From the NCBI GenBank assembly GCA_035528895.1, contig DATKXS010000109.1:1-37855 (forward strand): 37,855 nucleotides of DNA, in the 5' to 3' direction. The number at the start of each line of letters is the position of its first letter. Position 1 is the stretch's first letter. Positions 25,835 to 34,461 of this stretch are shown here, one piece after another. Below the pieces are notes generated by a model. It saw only the letters and a program-made list of their open reading frames with translations, did not search any database and was not told where the DNA came from. The DNA comes from UBA8522 sp035528895 (lineage in GTDB: Bacteria; Acidobacteriota; Aminicenantia; Aminicenantales; UBA8522). Both the position numbers and the translations under genes were made by a program.

Positions 25835-27343
25835 TTAGACTGTCGTGGAAAAGGCCTTCTTATCGCGGCGGCAGATGAGCTGAATGACGTTGCGGCCGGA
25901 GAGGGCGACCATCGGCAGCCCTCCTCCAGGGACGACCCACTGGCCCGCCAGGTAGAAATCCTTAAGCCGGGGGAGCGTCTTGCTCATGGGCATCATGAAC
26001 GTCCTGGAGGTGATGTCCCAACCGATGGAACTCCCCCGTCTGTTTCCAGTATAGTGCTCGAAGGTGAGGGGGGTGGCCACGTCCCACATCTCGACGCACG
26101 AGGCCAGGCCCGGATAGCGATGGTCGAGGAGGGAGATGACGGTCCGCGCGGCCGCCTCCTTTTCTGCCTTGTATCGTTCCGACGTCCGACCGAGAGAATT
26201 CCAGTATTCATAATCAGTCGGGAGGAGGACTCTCATCAGGGTTTTCCCCGGAGGGGCCAGGGTCGGGTCGAAGTTGTAGATCATCGGCCGGAGAGAAGTG
26301 TATTCCCGGCCTCCGATCAGGGCCGGCTCGTCGAGCCAGTAGATGAATCCGGCCGCGCTGGTGGGTATTTCTAGGAACGTCTTGTTGACGCCGATGGAGA
26401 CAAGCAGGCCTGCGGTGGTGACGGGAAGTCGCTCATAGTAACCCCGGATCTTGTCGTTGACATAGCGGCCTTCGAGCCAGTCGAAAATGGTCCTGCCGCC
26501 ATCTGCAGCAGAAATGATCGTCTCGGCAAAATGCTCGGTTCCGTCCTCCGAGCGAATCCCCACTGCTTTTCCGTCCTTAACGAGAATCTTGGATATCCGG
26601 GTATTGTAGAGAATTTTGCCGCCGAGTCCGGCCAAACGATCCTCGATCGCCAGGACGAAAGGAACTGCCCCACCGACCGGATAGCCGCAGGAATTTTGGT
26701 GACTCCAGGCAAGGGCCATAAGGATGATAGCCACGGGGAGTTCGTCAGTAAACATCAGCCGAAATTCTAGAAAAGAATCGCGGAGCAGGGGATTTTTGAA
26801 ACGGTGGGCAAAATCTTTGATAGTGATTTTTTTCCATCTGTTCAGCGCCCTAAGGAGGGGGAGCCTGGTCAGGATCAGACGGAGCATATCGGCGGGTCCC
26901 AAAAGCTCAGGGGCTTTTTCGATCGGCATATCATAACGGGCAAACGTCCGGACGCCCGTGATGAATTCATCGATCTGCTTTCTGTCCTCGGGGGCCAGCT
27001 CTTTCATGTGTTTCTCGAGCCGGTCGATATCCGTGTGGGCAAAAAAAGTCTTCCGGTCCCGGCCTTCAAAAACGGCGAAATAATCATAATCGATCATCCG
27101 GACCTTGGGGATGACCCCCAGTTCCTCCCATATTTTGTGGAACGGCGTGCCCGGCCCAGACCCCCCCAGGAAAGCCATGTTCCCGTGGATTGTGTAGCCG
27201 CTCCGCTCCCAGGACGTGCAAAGTCCCCCGGGCCGAGAGTCCTGCTCGAAAATCCGGACATTATAGCCGTTCATCCGGGCATAGCATCCGGCCGACAACC
27301 CGGCGACGCCGGCGCCGATGATGATGATGGATTTCTCGTTCAT
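25835..27343 (-). CDS. CrtI/phytoene-desaturase-like FAD oxidoreductase
   Basis: A 502-residue flavoprotein. The N terminus has the FAD-binding fingerprint IIIIGAGVAGLSAGCYARMNGYNVRIFE (split here: GAGVAGLSAG near 9-18 and the acidic E about 34), followed by RPGGLC. The C terminus has the second FAD contact, DFYLAGQWVVPGGGLPMVALSG. This architecture is shared by phytoene desaturases, carotenoid isomerases and retinol-saturase-like enzymes; the substrate, probably a lipid or polyene, cannot be assigned. Its ATG overlaps the kinase stop by four bases (27340-27343), so the two proteins are made from one message. Confidence 0.8.
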   Translation of the reverse strand: MNEKSIIIIGAGVAGLSAGCYARMNGYNVRIFEQDSRPGGLCTSWERSGYTIHGNMAFLGGSGPGTPFHKIWEELGVIPKVRMIDYDYFAVFEGRDRKTFFAHTDIDRLEKHMKELAPEDRKQIDEFITGVRTFARYDMPIEKAPELLGPADMLRLILTRLPLLRALNRWKKITIKDFAHRFKNPLLRDSFLEFRLMFTDELPVAIILMALAWSHQNSCGYPVGGAVPFVLAIEDRLAGLGGKILYNTRISKILVKDGKAVGIRSEDGTEHFAETIISAADGGRTIFDWLEGRYVNDKIRGYYERLPVTTAGLLVSIGVNKTFLEIPTSAAGFIYWLDEPALIGGREYTSLRPMIYNFDPTLAPPGKTLMRVLLPTDYEYWNSLGRTSERYKAEKEAAARTVISLLDHRYPGLASCVEMWDVATPLTFEHYTGNRRGSSIGWDITSRTFMMPMSKTLPRLKDFYLAGQWVVPGGGLPMVALSGRNVIQLICRRDKKAFSTTV

Positions 27344-29838
27344 GGCAGGCCCCTTTGAACAGGAGTGAGTTTAGGACGGAGAGCTTGGAACCTGGGATGC
27401 GATACGATTTCTTCTTTCCTGGGAAAGTTTGGCATGCTACGCTGCAAAAGGATCACAGGAAGGAAGTAGTCATGTGCTTGCGCTGATTTCTCCATTTGCT
27501 CCAGGCCTTCTTCGATCCTACCCAGGCTGAAAAAAACAAGAGCTTTGAGAAGGGGAGAGACGTACTTATTTTTCAAGAAACGGAAAAGTTTCAGCGTCGG
27601 GACAAGCCTGACCACAAGTTGTTTCAAGGGCGGCATGAACCTCTCGCGCTCGATCCTGTCCAGGCGCCTCAGGATTTCCTCCGCATCCTGTCTGCGTCCC
27701 GCCAGCGCATAGGCCACACCCAGGTGACCGAGACCAAAGGTCAGACCGAATCCGACGGCTTTTTCCAGATACTGGATGGCTTTTTCCGGCAAGGCCGGGG
27801 GCGCAAGAAGGCTTATCCCCAAAAAAAGGTAGGTCATCGGCTGGCCCGCGTCCATGGCCAACGCTTTGAGAAGGTGTTCCCTTCCTTTTTCGACTTCGCC
27901 CCCCATAGATATGATGATGCCGAGGAGCGCCCGGAAAAGCGGAAACAAAGGGTCGTTCTCGACGGCCAGGAGGAGCTCCTCTTTGGCCATTTCTGCGTTT
28001 CCCCAGACTCCCAGTAACTCTCCCCGCCAGGCATGGGCGTAGACGTTGTGAGGACTGAGCTCTATACTCTTTACGTAATAGCGATCGGCAGCTTCAAAGT
28101 CCCAGTCGTAGCCTGCGGTCATGAAACCCAGGGAGGAGTAGGCCTCGCTCAGGTCCGGGTCGATCTCCAGGGCTTTTTGAAGCATCGTCTTGCTCCTCGT
28201 ATAGGCCTCCTTGGGATGGATGTAAGCCCACATGCCGAAAATATTGAAGACGTCAGCAACTCCCACATAGGGCAGGGCATAGTTCGGATCCTTGGAAATC
28301 GCCTTTTGATAGAAACGGACGGCCTTGATCATGTCTCCCTTGTAACGGCGATTCCAGAAGTAGCGGCCTTTCAGATACAGGCTATAGGCCTTTTTGTCTT
28401 GGGTGTGTCGTTTCGTGATTTTTTCTCTTTCGCCCTTTTGGAGTTTGACGGCGAGCCTGTCGACAATAGCCATGGCGATTTCGTCTTGGATGGCAAAAAC
28501 GTCGTCCATGGTCTTATCGAACCGCTCCGACCAGATATGGTATCCGTCGGATACGGAGATAAGCTGGGTGGTGATGCGCAGCCGGTTTCCCGCCTTTTGG
28601 ACGCTTCCTTCAAGGACGGCACCGACGTTGAGGGATTTCCCGATCTCCCGGATATCAGTGTCCTTCTCTTTGAAGGAAAACGAGGACGTCCGGGCGGCCA
28701 CCTTTAAGTCCTGAACCTGGGTGAGGGCATTGATCAGCTCTTCGGCCAAACCTTCACAGAAGTAGTCCTGGTCACGCTGCGGGCTCATATCCTTAAAGGG
28801 GAGTACCGCAACGGACCGAATAGCCCCCGCCTCTTCGTGCTCTTCCGATTTCGGCTTTTCTGAGGCCGAGGCCGTCGTTTTCCCTGACATCTCGTCCTCG
28901 ATCTCCCCGAGTCCGGCCAGAAGCTCGGAAACGTCCTGATATCGGGAACCCGGATCCTTAGCCAGGCAGCGGAGGATCAGACGGCTGAGAGAAGTAGGGA
29001 TTTCCCCGTTCATGTTGCGGGGGTCGACGGGCGCCTCCGTCTTGTGCTTCATCGCCACGCTAAGGGCCGTCTTTCCGTGAAACGGAACCTTGCCCGTCAC
29101 CAGCTCATAGAGAATCACACCCAGTGAATAGACGTCGGAACGTTGGTCGGCGGGAAGGCCCTCCGCCTGCTCCGGAGACATGGCCTCCGGAGTGCCGACG
29201 ATCATACCCGCCTCGGTCATCTCGGGACCGCCCATCAGGCGGGCAATCCCGAAATCCATGATATGGGCGTCACCCTCTTTGTCGATCATGATATTTTGCG
29301 GCTTGAGGTCCCTGTGGACGACCCCCAGATTGTGGGCTTCGGCGAGTCCTTCAGAGATCTGCCGGGCCACGGAGACCGCTTTTTGGGGGGATATCCGGCC
29401 GGCCCTCCGGATCAAGTTCTTGAGGTCCTCTCCGGGCACATATTCCATGGTGATGAAGAACGTCCCTTCCGCCTGATTGATGTCGAACATCCTGCAGACG
29501 TTCTTATGGATGATCTTGCGGGCCAGTTTCAGCTCGTTCTTGAACCGTCCGATCGTTTTTTCCTCGGCCGCGACCTCCGGCTTAAGGACTTTCAGGGCGA
29601 CCTCCTCGCCGATCGTCCTGTCGAGTACCCTGTAGACGGTACCCATCCCACCCCGGCCGAGCTTCTCGAGGACTTCGAACCTGCCGGCAAAAACACTTCC
29701 CTTGGAAAGATCCTCTGCGGGTAGTCGAAGAGTCCGTGTGGATGAGGATTGAGACTTGTGTTGCGAAAACGGAGCGCCACAGCTCCTGCAGGACAGGGCA
29801 TCAGGCGAATTTTCAGCCGAACAGGAGGGACACTTCAT
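27340..29838 (-). CDS. Zinc-ribbon Ser/Thr protein kinase with TolB-like and TPR domains
   Basis: An 832-residue, apparently soluble multidomain protein. It starts with a zinc ribbon (Cys3, Cys6, Cys17, Cys20). A Hanks-type kinase follows at about 53-310: GRGGMG loop at 61-66, catalytic Lys83, HRDLKPQN, DFG and a GTPEAMSPEQ activation end. Then comes a TolB/FlgO-like domain at about 345-470 (VAVLPFKDMSPQRDQDYFCEG, VGAVLEGSVQKAGNRLRI), often seen in adenylate-cyclase/TPR regulators, and a TPR region to the C terminus. I use the ATG at 29838, downstream of the promoter; an upstream GTG would fall before the predicted transcript start. Confidence 0.9.
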   Translation of the reverse strand: MKCPSCSAENSPDALSCRSCGAPFSQHKSQSSSTRTLRLPAEDLSKGSVFAGRFEVLEKLGRGGMGTVYRVLDRTIGEEVALKVLKPEVAAEEKTIGRFKNELKLARKIIHKNVCRMFDINQAEGTFFITMEYVPGEDLKNLIRRAGRISPQKAVSVARQISEGLAEAHNLGVVHRDLKPQNIMIDKEGDAHIMDFGIARLMGGPEMTEAGMIVGTPEAMSPEQAEGLPADQRSDVYSLGVILYELVTGKVPFHGKTALSVAMKHKTEAPVDPRNMNGEIPTSLSRLILRCLAKDPGSRYQDVSELLAGLGEIEDEMSGKTTASASEKPKSEEHEEAGAIRSVAVLPFKDMSPQRDQDYFCEGLAEELINALTQVQDLKVAARTSSFSFKEKDTDIREIGKSLNVGAVLEGSVQKAGNRLRITTQLISVSDGYHIWSERFDKTMDDVFAIQDEIAMAIVDRLAVKLQKGEREKITKRHTQDKKAYSLYLKGRYFWNRRYKGDMIKAVRFYQKAISKDPNYALPYVGVADVFNIFGMWAYIHPKEAYTRSKTMLQKALEIDPDLSEAYSSLGFMTAGYDWDFEAADRYYVKSIELSPHNVYAHAWRGELLGVWGNAEMAKEELLLAVENDPLFPLFRALLGIIISMGGEVEKGREHLLKALAMDAGQPMTYLFLGISLLAPPALPEKAIQYLEKAVGFGLTFGLGHLGVAYALAGRRQDAEEILRRLDRIERERFMPPLKQLVVRLVPTLKLFRFLKNKYVSPLLKALVFFSLGRIEEGLEQMEKSAQAHDYFLPVILLQRSMPNFPRKEEIVSHPRFQALRPKLTPVQRGLP

Positions 29839-29868
29839 AATGGCAATATTGGCTTCGGCAGCCACCCT

Positions 29869-29897
29869 AGGATAAACGTTGTCCTAAAAATAGTCAA
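29869..29897 (-). promoter_or_regulatory. Promoter of the kinase-oxidoreductase operon
   Basis: On the minus strand, TTGACT (29897-29892) and TATCCT (29874-29869) are separated by 17 bases. Transcription would begin near 29862, about 24 bases ahead of the ATG at 29838. Confidence 0.65.
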
Positions 29898-30126
29898 TCT
29901 ATGGGGGAGGCTTCTGGACGGCGCAAGATGCCGTCGTCGAGAAGGGGGAATCCGGCAGGCTCGTGATATGCAGGACTGCTTTAGGGCCATCCAGGCCGAC
30001 CCGGACCGGAGACGACGTTCCAGTAGCCGAGCGCCGAAGGGTGTCGGTCAGCATCGTTCGCCGCCGCGAGCTCCGGGAGGAATCCCGGAAACCCGATCCA
30101 GAGGCTGGGACTCTGTGGCCGGAGCG
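29898..30126. other. Spacer with small hairpins, no gene seen
   Basis: Between the kinase promoter and the end of the flavoprotein gene I find no convincing reading frame. A hairpin CCGGGA-GGAA-TCCCGG at 30073-30088 lies about 40 bases past the flavoprotein stop and could mark the 3' end of that operon, but it lacks a U-run. Another short stem GACGGC/GCCGTC lies near 29918-29936. Confidence 0.35.
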
Positions 30127-31794
30127 CTAGCGCAGCGTGCCCTCGTAGTGGGCGGTGAGCTGGCGTTTGCGCACGTCTTCGGGCGTGTAGGAGGGGAGAA
30201 GCATCGGAGCCATACGGTGCGTCCTGATCCTGGCCTTCTTCAGTTCGTTCTCGTAGGCCGTGATGTGCTCGAGCGTCGGCTTGCCGAGGGTAACATGTTT
30301 GCTATATTCCGCGGCGGATTTGCCGGCCCTTCGCCCGAAGACGTTGTAGTCGAGGACGGAGTTTCCCATCAGTCTGTTCCGGCCGTGGACCCCGCCGGAG
30401 GCCTCGCCGGCGACGTACAACCCGGGGACATTGGTCTCGCACTTGGCGTTGATCTCGACTCCGCCGTTCTGGTAATGGAGCGAGGGATAGACAAGCATCG
30501 GCTCTTTCGTGATGTCGATTTCGTAGCGGATAAACTGCCGGACCATGGCCGGAAAGTTCTTGGCCAGGTATCCCGCCCCCTGAATGATCTCGATGAGCGG
30601 GGAGTCCAGCCAGACACCCCAGCGGCCGCTCGGAGTCTGGATCCCATTGTGCCTCTCCAAGCATTCTCGGATAAAAGCGGCGCTCTCGACGTCGCGCGGC
30701 TCCCGCGGGAAGACGAACAGCTCCCCGAGTTTGTTGATCGGCTGTCCGCCGGCGCCGCGGATCTTTTCGGTGATCAGGAAGCCGGCGATCTGCTCAGGGA
30801 AGCTGGCGCCCGTCGGGTGATACTGGACCGAATCCATGTACAGGAGCTTGGCCCCGGCGCGGTAGGCCAGGATCAGTCCGTCGGCGGTCGCCCCGTAGTG
30901 GTTGGTGGTATCGAACCCGCGGATATGGAGCCGTCCGTAACCGCCGGTGGCGATGATCGTGGTCTTGGCCTTGACCGTGAAGTACTCTTCGGTCTCCAGG
31001 TTGTAGAGGACGCCGCCGGCGCAGCGTCCCTTGTTGTCCAGGATGAGCTCCACCGTCGGCATGAACTCGAGGACGGTGATCTTGTCGGGATGGTTGCGGA
31101 CCTCGTCCATGAGCGTCCGCATGATTATAGCGCCGGTGTAATCCCGGCAGGAATGCATCCGCTTGCGGGAAGTGCCTCCGCCGTGCAGGACGTACATCGT
31201 ATGATCGGGATTTTTGTCCCAGACGACACCCAGGTCTTCCAGCCACTTGACCACTTCGGGACCATCCTCGGTCATGGCGCGGACGAGGTCCGGCTTGTTG
31301 TCGAAGTGCCCGCCCCCCATGGCGTCGAGATAGTGGCGGGTGGGGGAGTCCTGGGGCGCGACGGCCGCCTGCATCCCCCCCTGGGACATCATCGAGTTGG
31401 CGTCGCCCATCCGGAGCTTGGTGGAGATGATGCTCTTGGCACCTTTCTGCAGGGCGATGATGGCCGCGGCGCATCCGGCGCCTCCGCCGCCGATGATCAG
31501 GATATCGGTCTCATAATCGGGCTTGGTGAGGTCGAAAAGTTCCGCTTTGATCCGGCTGTGGGACTCCAGGATATCGGCCACCTCGGTCGTGATTTCTTCG
31601 CCCTTGTTCGGACCGATGTGGATAACGCGCCGCGATTCCTTCTTGTAGTCGGGATGAAACTTGTTCAGGACGTCATCCCGTTCTTCGGCGGTCATCGGCG
31701 CAAAAACGGGTTTCCCGGATTTTTCGAGCTCGAGCCTTTTCTGTCGGGTTTCATCTACCAGCTTCAATGAATCTCTCATATATTCTGGATACAT
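30127..31794 (-). CDS. Fumarate-reductase/succinate-dehydrogenase-like flavoprotein
   Basis: A 555-residue flavoprotein of the SdhA/FrdA/L-aspartate-oxidase/TfrA superfamily. An unusual extension of about 95 residues precedes the FAD motif ILIIGGGGAGCAAAI (99-113). Substrate-site features are present: QYHPTG (325-329), LHYQNGGVEI with His440, and GRNRL (471-475). The usual RGEGG is RGAGG (346-350). The position of the histidine that binds FAD covalently in membrane Sdh/Frd is occupied by Asn (DANSMMSQGG), so FAD should be non-covalent. The C-terminal helical domain is short. The ribosome site is AAAGGAGAG, 11 bases after the iron-sulfur gene. Reduction of fumarate or a similar enoate is inferred, not shown. 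Confidence 0.8.
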   Translation of the reverse strand: MYPEYMRDSLKLVDETRQKRLELEKSGKPVFAPMTAEERDDVLNKFHPDYKKESRRVIHIGPNKGEEITTEVADILESHSRIKAELFDLTKPDYETDILIIGGGGAGCAAAIIALQKGAKSIISTKLRMGDANSMMSQGGMQAAVAPQDSPTRHYLDAMGGGHFDNKPDLVRAMTEDGPEVVKWLEDLGVVWDKNPDHTMYVLHGGGTSRKRMHSCRDYTGAIIMRTLMDEVRNHPDKITVLEFMPTVELILDNKGRCAGGVLYNLETEEYFTVKAKTTIIATGGYGRLHIRGFDTTNHYGATADGLILAYRAGAKLLYMDSVQYHPTGASFPEQIAGFLITEKIRGAGGQPINKLGELFVFPREPRDVESAAFIRECLERHNGIQTPSGRWGVWLDSPLIEIIQGAGYLAKNFPAMVRQFIRYEIDITKEPMLVYPSLHYQNGGVEINAKCETNVPGLYVAGEASGGVHGRNRLMGNSVLDYNVFGRRAGKSAAEYSKHVTLGKPTLEHITAYENELKKARIRTHRMAPMLLPSYTPEDVRKRQLTAHYEGTLR

Positions 31795-31805
31795 CGGACT
31801 CTCCT

Positions 31806-32561
31806 TTACTCCGTATCGCGGGCATAGTATCTCTTCTTCAGCTCATCCCGCTTCGTACTCATCAGTTCTTTGTATTCCTTGTCGTATTTTTTATGTTGGA
31901 TTTCTTTCAACCTGGCCTCGAGCTCGGGGCTCTTGGGGGCCAGATAGCGTCCGTAGAGCCTCCGGGCCAGTATCCCGACGTTGTAGTGGACGATCTCGGC
32001 CGGGCAGCGGATGGCGCAAAGGCCGCAGCTCAGGCAGTCGAAGGAAAGGTCCATGACCTTTTCGATGTCACCCCGGATGGCCGCCTGGATGTAGTCCATG
32101 ACCTCAAGGCTCTGGGGACAGGCTTTGGTGCAGGTGTTGCAGGCGACACAGCGGAAGATCTCAGGGTAGAGCACCTGGAACGTTGTGCCGTTCGGCTCCA
32201 GCTTCTCGATATCATAGACCGGCTTCTGGGCGGGAATGACCGGAAGCTGCGACAGCCACATGCCCTCCTCAACGAGCGTCGCACAGGCCAGACCGGTGTA
32301 GATTTTATAGTCGCCGGGAAGGCGGTAGACGGTCGCGCAGGCGCCGCAGAAACCTTCGCGGCAGCCGGCCCCGCGCTTGATCTGGTAGCCGGCGTATTCG
32401 ATGGCTCCCATGATAGTGGCCTCGGCGGGAACGCTGTGAGATTTGCCCATGATAAAGACCGTGACCATCTTCACGGGGGCGCCGTGTTTTTCGACCTTGG
32501 GTTTCATCGGCTTTGGGCTTTTCAATTTCTTCCTGGCAGGCGCTTTCTTTTTAGCCGTCAT
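31806..32561 (-). CDS. Iron-sulfur subunit, SdhB/HdrC-like hybrid
   Basis: A 251-residue electron-transfer protein. After a Lys/Pro-rich tail (1-25) comes an SdhB-like ferredoxin domain with Cys67, Cys72, Cys75 and Cys93 for a [2Fe-2S] cluster. A helical domain then supplies two full four-cysteine sets: Cys138/141/144/148 and Cys176/179/182/186. True SdhB/FrdB has one [4Fe-4S] and one [3Fe-4S]; two complete sets point to two [4Fe-4S], as in HdrC. There is no CCG (HdrB-type) domain and no membrane anchor gene next to it. It should hand electrons between the Flx/Hdr proteins and the flavoprotein encoded 11 bases downstream. The ribosome site is AAGGAGATG. Confidence 0.82.
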   Translation of the reverse strand: MTAKKKAPARKKLKSPKPMKPKVEKHGAPVKMVTVFIMGKSHSVPAEATIMGAIEYAGYQIKRGAGCREGFCGACATVYRLPGDYKIYTGLACATLVEEGMWLSQLPVIPAQKPVYDIEKLEPNGTTFQVLYPEIFRCVACNTCTKACPQSLEVMDYIQAAIRGDIEKVMDLSFDCLSCGLCAIRCPAEIVHYNVGILARRLYGRYLAPKSPELEARLKEIQHKKYDKEYKELMSTKRDELKKRYYARDTE

Positions 32562-32593
32562 CTCATCTCCTTCTCATTCAGACCGTTTTGGCC

Positions 32594-33418
32594 TCAATAT
32601 TCCTGCGGCAGCGTCTTGAGCTCGGCCCAGGAATATACGGGGCCGTCCTTGCAGACATAGTGGAAACCGATGTTGCAGCGGCCGCACTTGCCGATGCCGC
32701 ACTTCATCTTGTTCTCGACCGTGGTGTAGATCTGTTCGTCCTCGAACTTGAGGTCCTTGAGACCCTTGATGACGAACTTGATCATGATCGGCGGCCCGCA
32801 GGTGATGGCGATCGTGTCGGCGGCGGAGGGCTTCTTGTCCAGGACGTTTTGGGGGACAAACCCGACGAATTCCTGCCAATCGGGCTCGGCCACATCGATG
32901 GACAGATGAACGGGCATCCGGCTCTTCAGCTCCCGAAGTTCGTCTTTGAAGACGATGTCCGCCGAAGTCCGGGCGCCATAGATCAGGCAGAGGTCGCCGA
33001 ATTCTTTCCGGCGGAGAAGCGCCGTCTGGAGGATCGACCAGAGAGGCGCCAGCCCGATACCGCCGCCGATGAAAAGCAGGTTTTTGCCTCCCCAATCATC
33101 GATCGGGAACCCGTTTCCGTATGGTCCCCTGATGCCGATGAGGTCTCCGACCTCCAGGTCATGGAGGGCGGCCGTGACCCGGCCCATCCGGAGGATGCTG
33201 AACTGCATGAAGTCCTTAACCAGCGGCGAGGAGGAGATCGAGATCATCGCCTCTCCCTTGCCGAAGACGGAGAGCATAGCGCATTGCCCGCAGCGGTAGT
33301 CAAAGCGGGCGCTGTTGACGAGCTCAGTGCGGAAGGTCTTGATCGCTCGGGCGCCGCCGACCTCTTCTTTGATCTGGATGATCTTGGCCAGTCGGGGAAT
33401 ATAGACGTTAGGCTCCAT
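32594..33418 (-). CDS. flxA: FlxA-like FAD/NAD(P)-binding subunit with [2Fe-2S] cluster
   Basis: A 274-residue protein of the ferredoxin-reductase family, close to the gamma subunit of sulfhydrogenase and to FlxA. FAD contacts are in AMISISSSP (57-65) and the GPYGNGFPI loop; the NAD-binding motif is LLFIGGGIGLAPLWSIL (114-130); CGPP at 207-210 is the usual late nucleotide contact. A C-terminal [2Fe-2S] site uses Cys240, Cys245, Cys248 and Cys256 (C-x4-C-x2-C-x7-C). It is the likely NADH entry or exit point of the complex. Its start lies inside the end of flxB (11-base overlap), so the two are translationally coupled. Confidence 0.85.
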   Translation of the reverse strand: MEPNVYIPRLAKIIQIKEEVGGARAIKTFRTELVNSARFDYRCGQCAMLSVFGKGEAMISISSSPLVKDFMQFSILRMGRVTAALHDLEVGDLIGIRGPYGNGFPIDDWGGKNLLFIGGGIGLAPLWSILQTALLRRKEFGDLCLIYGARTSADIVFKDELRELKSRMPVHLSIDVAEPDWQEFVGFVPQNVLDKKPSAADTIAITCGPPIMIKFVIKGLKDLKFEDEQIYTTVENKMKCGIGKCGRCNIGFHYVCKDGPVYSWAELKTLPQEY

Positions 33419-34460
33419 GGTCTTTCACCTTGTCCAGGACTTTGATGATATCGATCCCCACCGGGCATAGGGTGATGCAGCGACCGCAGCCCACGCACAT
33501 GATCTTGTCGTAAACCTGGACGAAATACTGGAATTTGTGGAGCAGCCGCTGGCGCAGCCTTGAGGCCTTGTCGGGCCGGGGGTTGTGGCCCGAAGAGTGC
33601 ATGGTGAAATCGGGGAATTGACAGGTATCCCAGGTGCGGACCCTCTTTCCCCGGAGGGGTGTGGAGTCTTCGATCTCATCGTTGATATCGAAGCAGTGGC
33701 AGGAAGGGCAGAGGTAGGTGCAAATGCCGCAGCGCAGGCAGCTCATCGCTTCCTCATCCCAGAGGGGGGAATCGAACATGGCCTGGAGTTTCTCCGAGAC
33801 CGCCCTGGCCCCTTTTAATTCGCGTTTGATCTTTTTCTCCGACTCGGCCTGGACGGCCTTCACTTTCTTCCTATCTTCCGCCTTCGGTTCCTCGAAGAGG
33901 CCCTTGGCGGCGTTGATGAGCGCCCCTCCCTTCTCGCTCAACGATCGGACGTAGTACTTGTCGCCGAGGTCGGTCAACAGGATATCGGATCCTTCCTCGG
34001 CATGAGGCGAGCCTTCCACCGATGTGCAAAAGCAGTTGTCGGAAGGGGGAGGTGTGCAGGCCAATCCGACGAGCGTCGTTTGGTCGCGGCGCCTCCAGTA
34101 GTAAACGTCCTTGGGCTCGCCGCCGAACACTCCGTCAAGCAGCCAGGCGGCCCTGGCTTCGCAGGGCCGCACTCCGAAGATGACCGTGGGCTCGGCGGCG
34201 GGCAGAACCTCTTTTACCTCCAAGGTTTCCTCGTCGCCCTCGAGCGATTTGGCGAATTCGAGAAAGACCTCGCTCTGGGGGAAGAAGATCTTCTTGGGGG
34301 GGAGGGTGGTCTGGAGGACGTCCAGACTGATGTCTTCCCCGTCCGCTTCGACATAGTTCCAGCGGCCCTCTTCGTCCTTTCGGGGGACGTAGACTTTCCA
34401 GGATGTCAGCTTCTTGACCCATTGGGGGAAGGCCTTCTTGGTGAGTGTCTTTTCCATCAT
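33408..34460 (-). CDS. flxB: FlxB-like 4Fe-4S dicluster protein (sulfhydrogenase beta-like)
   Basis: About 350 residues. The first 200 residues carry VIFGVRPCEARAAWLLD and LACTPPPSDNCFC, typical of hydrogenase/sulfur reductase beta subunits. Two ferredoxin-type sites follow: CLRCGICTYLCPSCHCFD and CVGCGRCITLCPVGID. It should carry electrons between FlxA and the rest of the complex. Two adjacent ATG codons (34460 and 34457) are possible starts; AGGTAGG immediately upstream does not decide between them. The previous gene stops one base before this start. Confidence 0.82.
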   Translation of the reverse strand: MMEKTLTKKAFPQWVKKLTSWKVYVPRKDEEGRWNYVEADGEDISLDVLQTTLPPKKIFFPQSEVFLEFAKSLEGDEETLEVKEVLPAAEPTVIFGVRPCEARAAWLLDGVFGGEPKDVYYWRRRDQTTLVGLACTPPPSDNCFCTSVEGSPHAEEGSDILLTDLGDKYYVRSLSEKGGALINAAKGLFEEPKAEDRKKVKAVQAESEKKIKRELKGARAVSEKLQAMFDSPLWDEEAMSCLRCGICTYLCPSCHCFDINDEIEDSTPLRGKRVRTWDTCQFPDFTMHSSGHNPRPDKASRLRQRLLHKFQYFVQVYDKIMCVGCGRCITLCPVGIDIIKVLDKVKDHGA

Positions 34461-34461
34461 C

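Noticed and set aside
29839..29865. GTG start for the kinase at 29865
   Set aside because: It lies upstream of the predicted transcription start; the ATG at 29838 opens directly with the zinc ribbon.
29749..31770. Long plus-strand frame opposite the fumarate-reductase-like gene
   Set aside because: It mirrors the real flavoprotein gene and its translation shows no family features.
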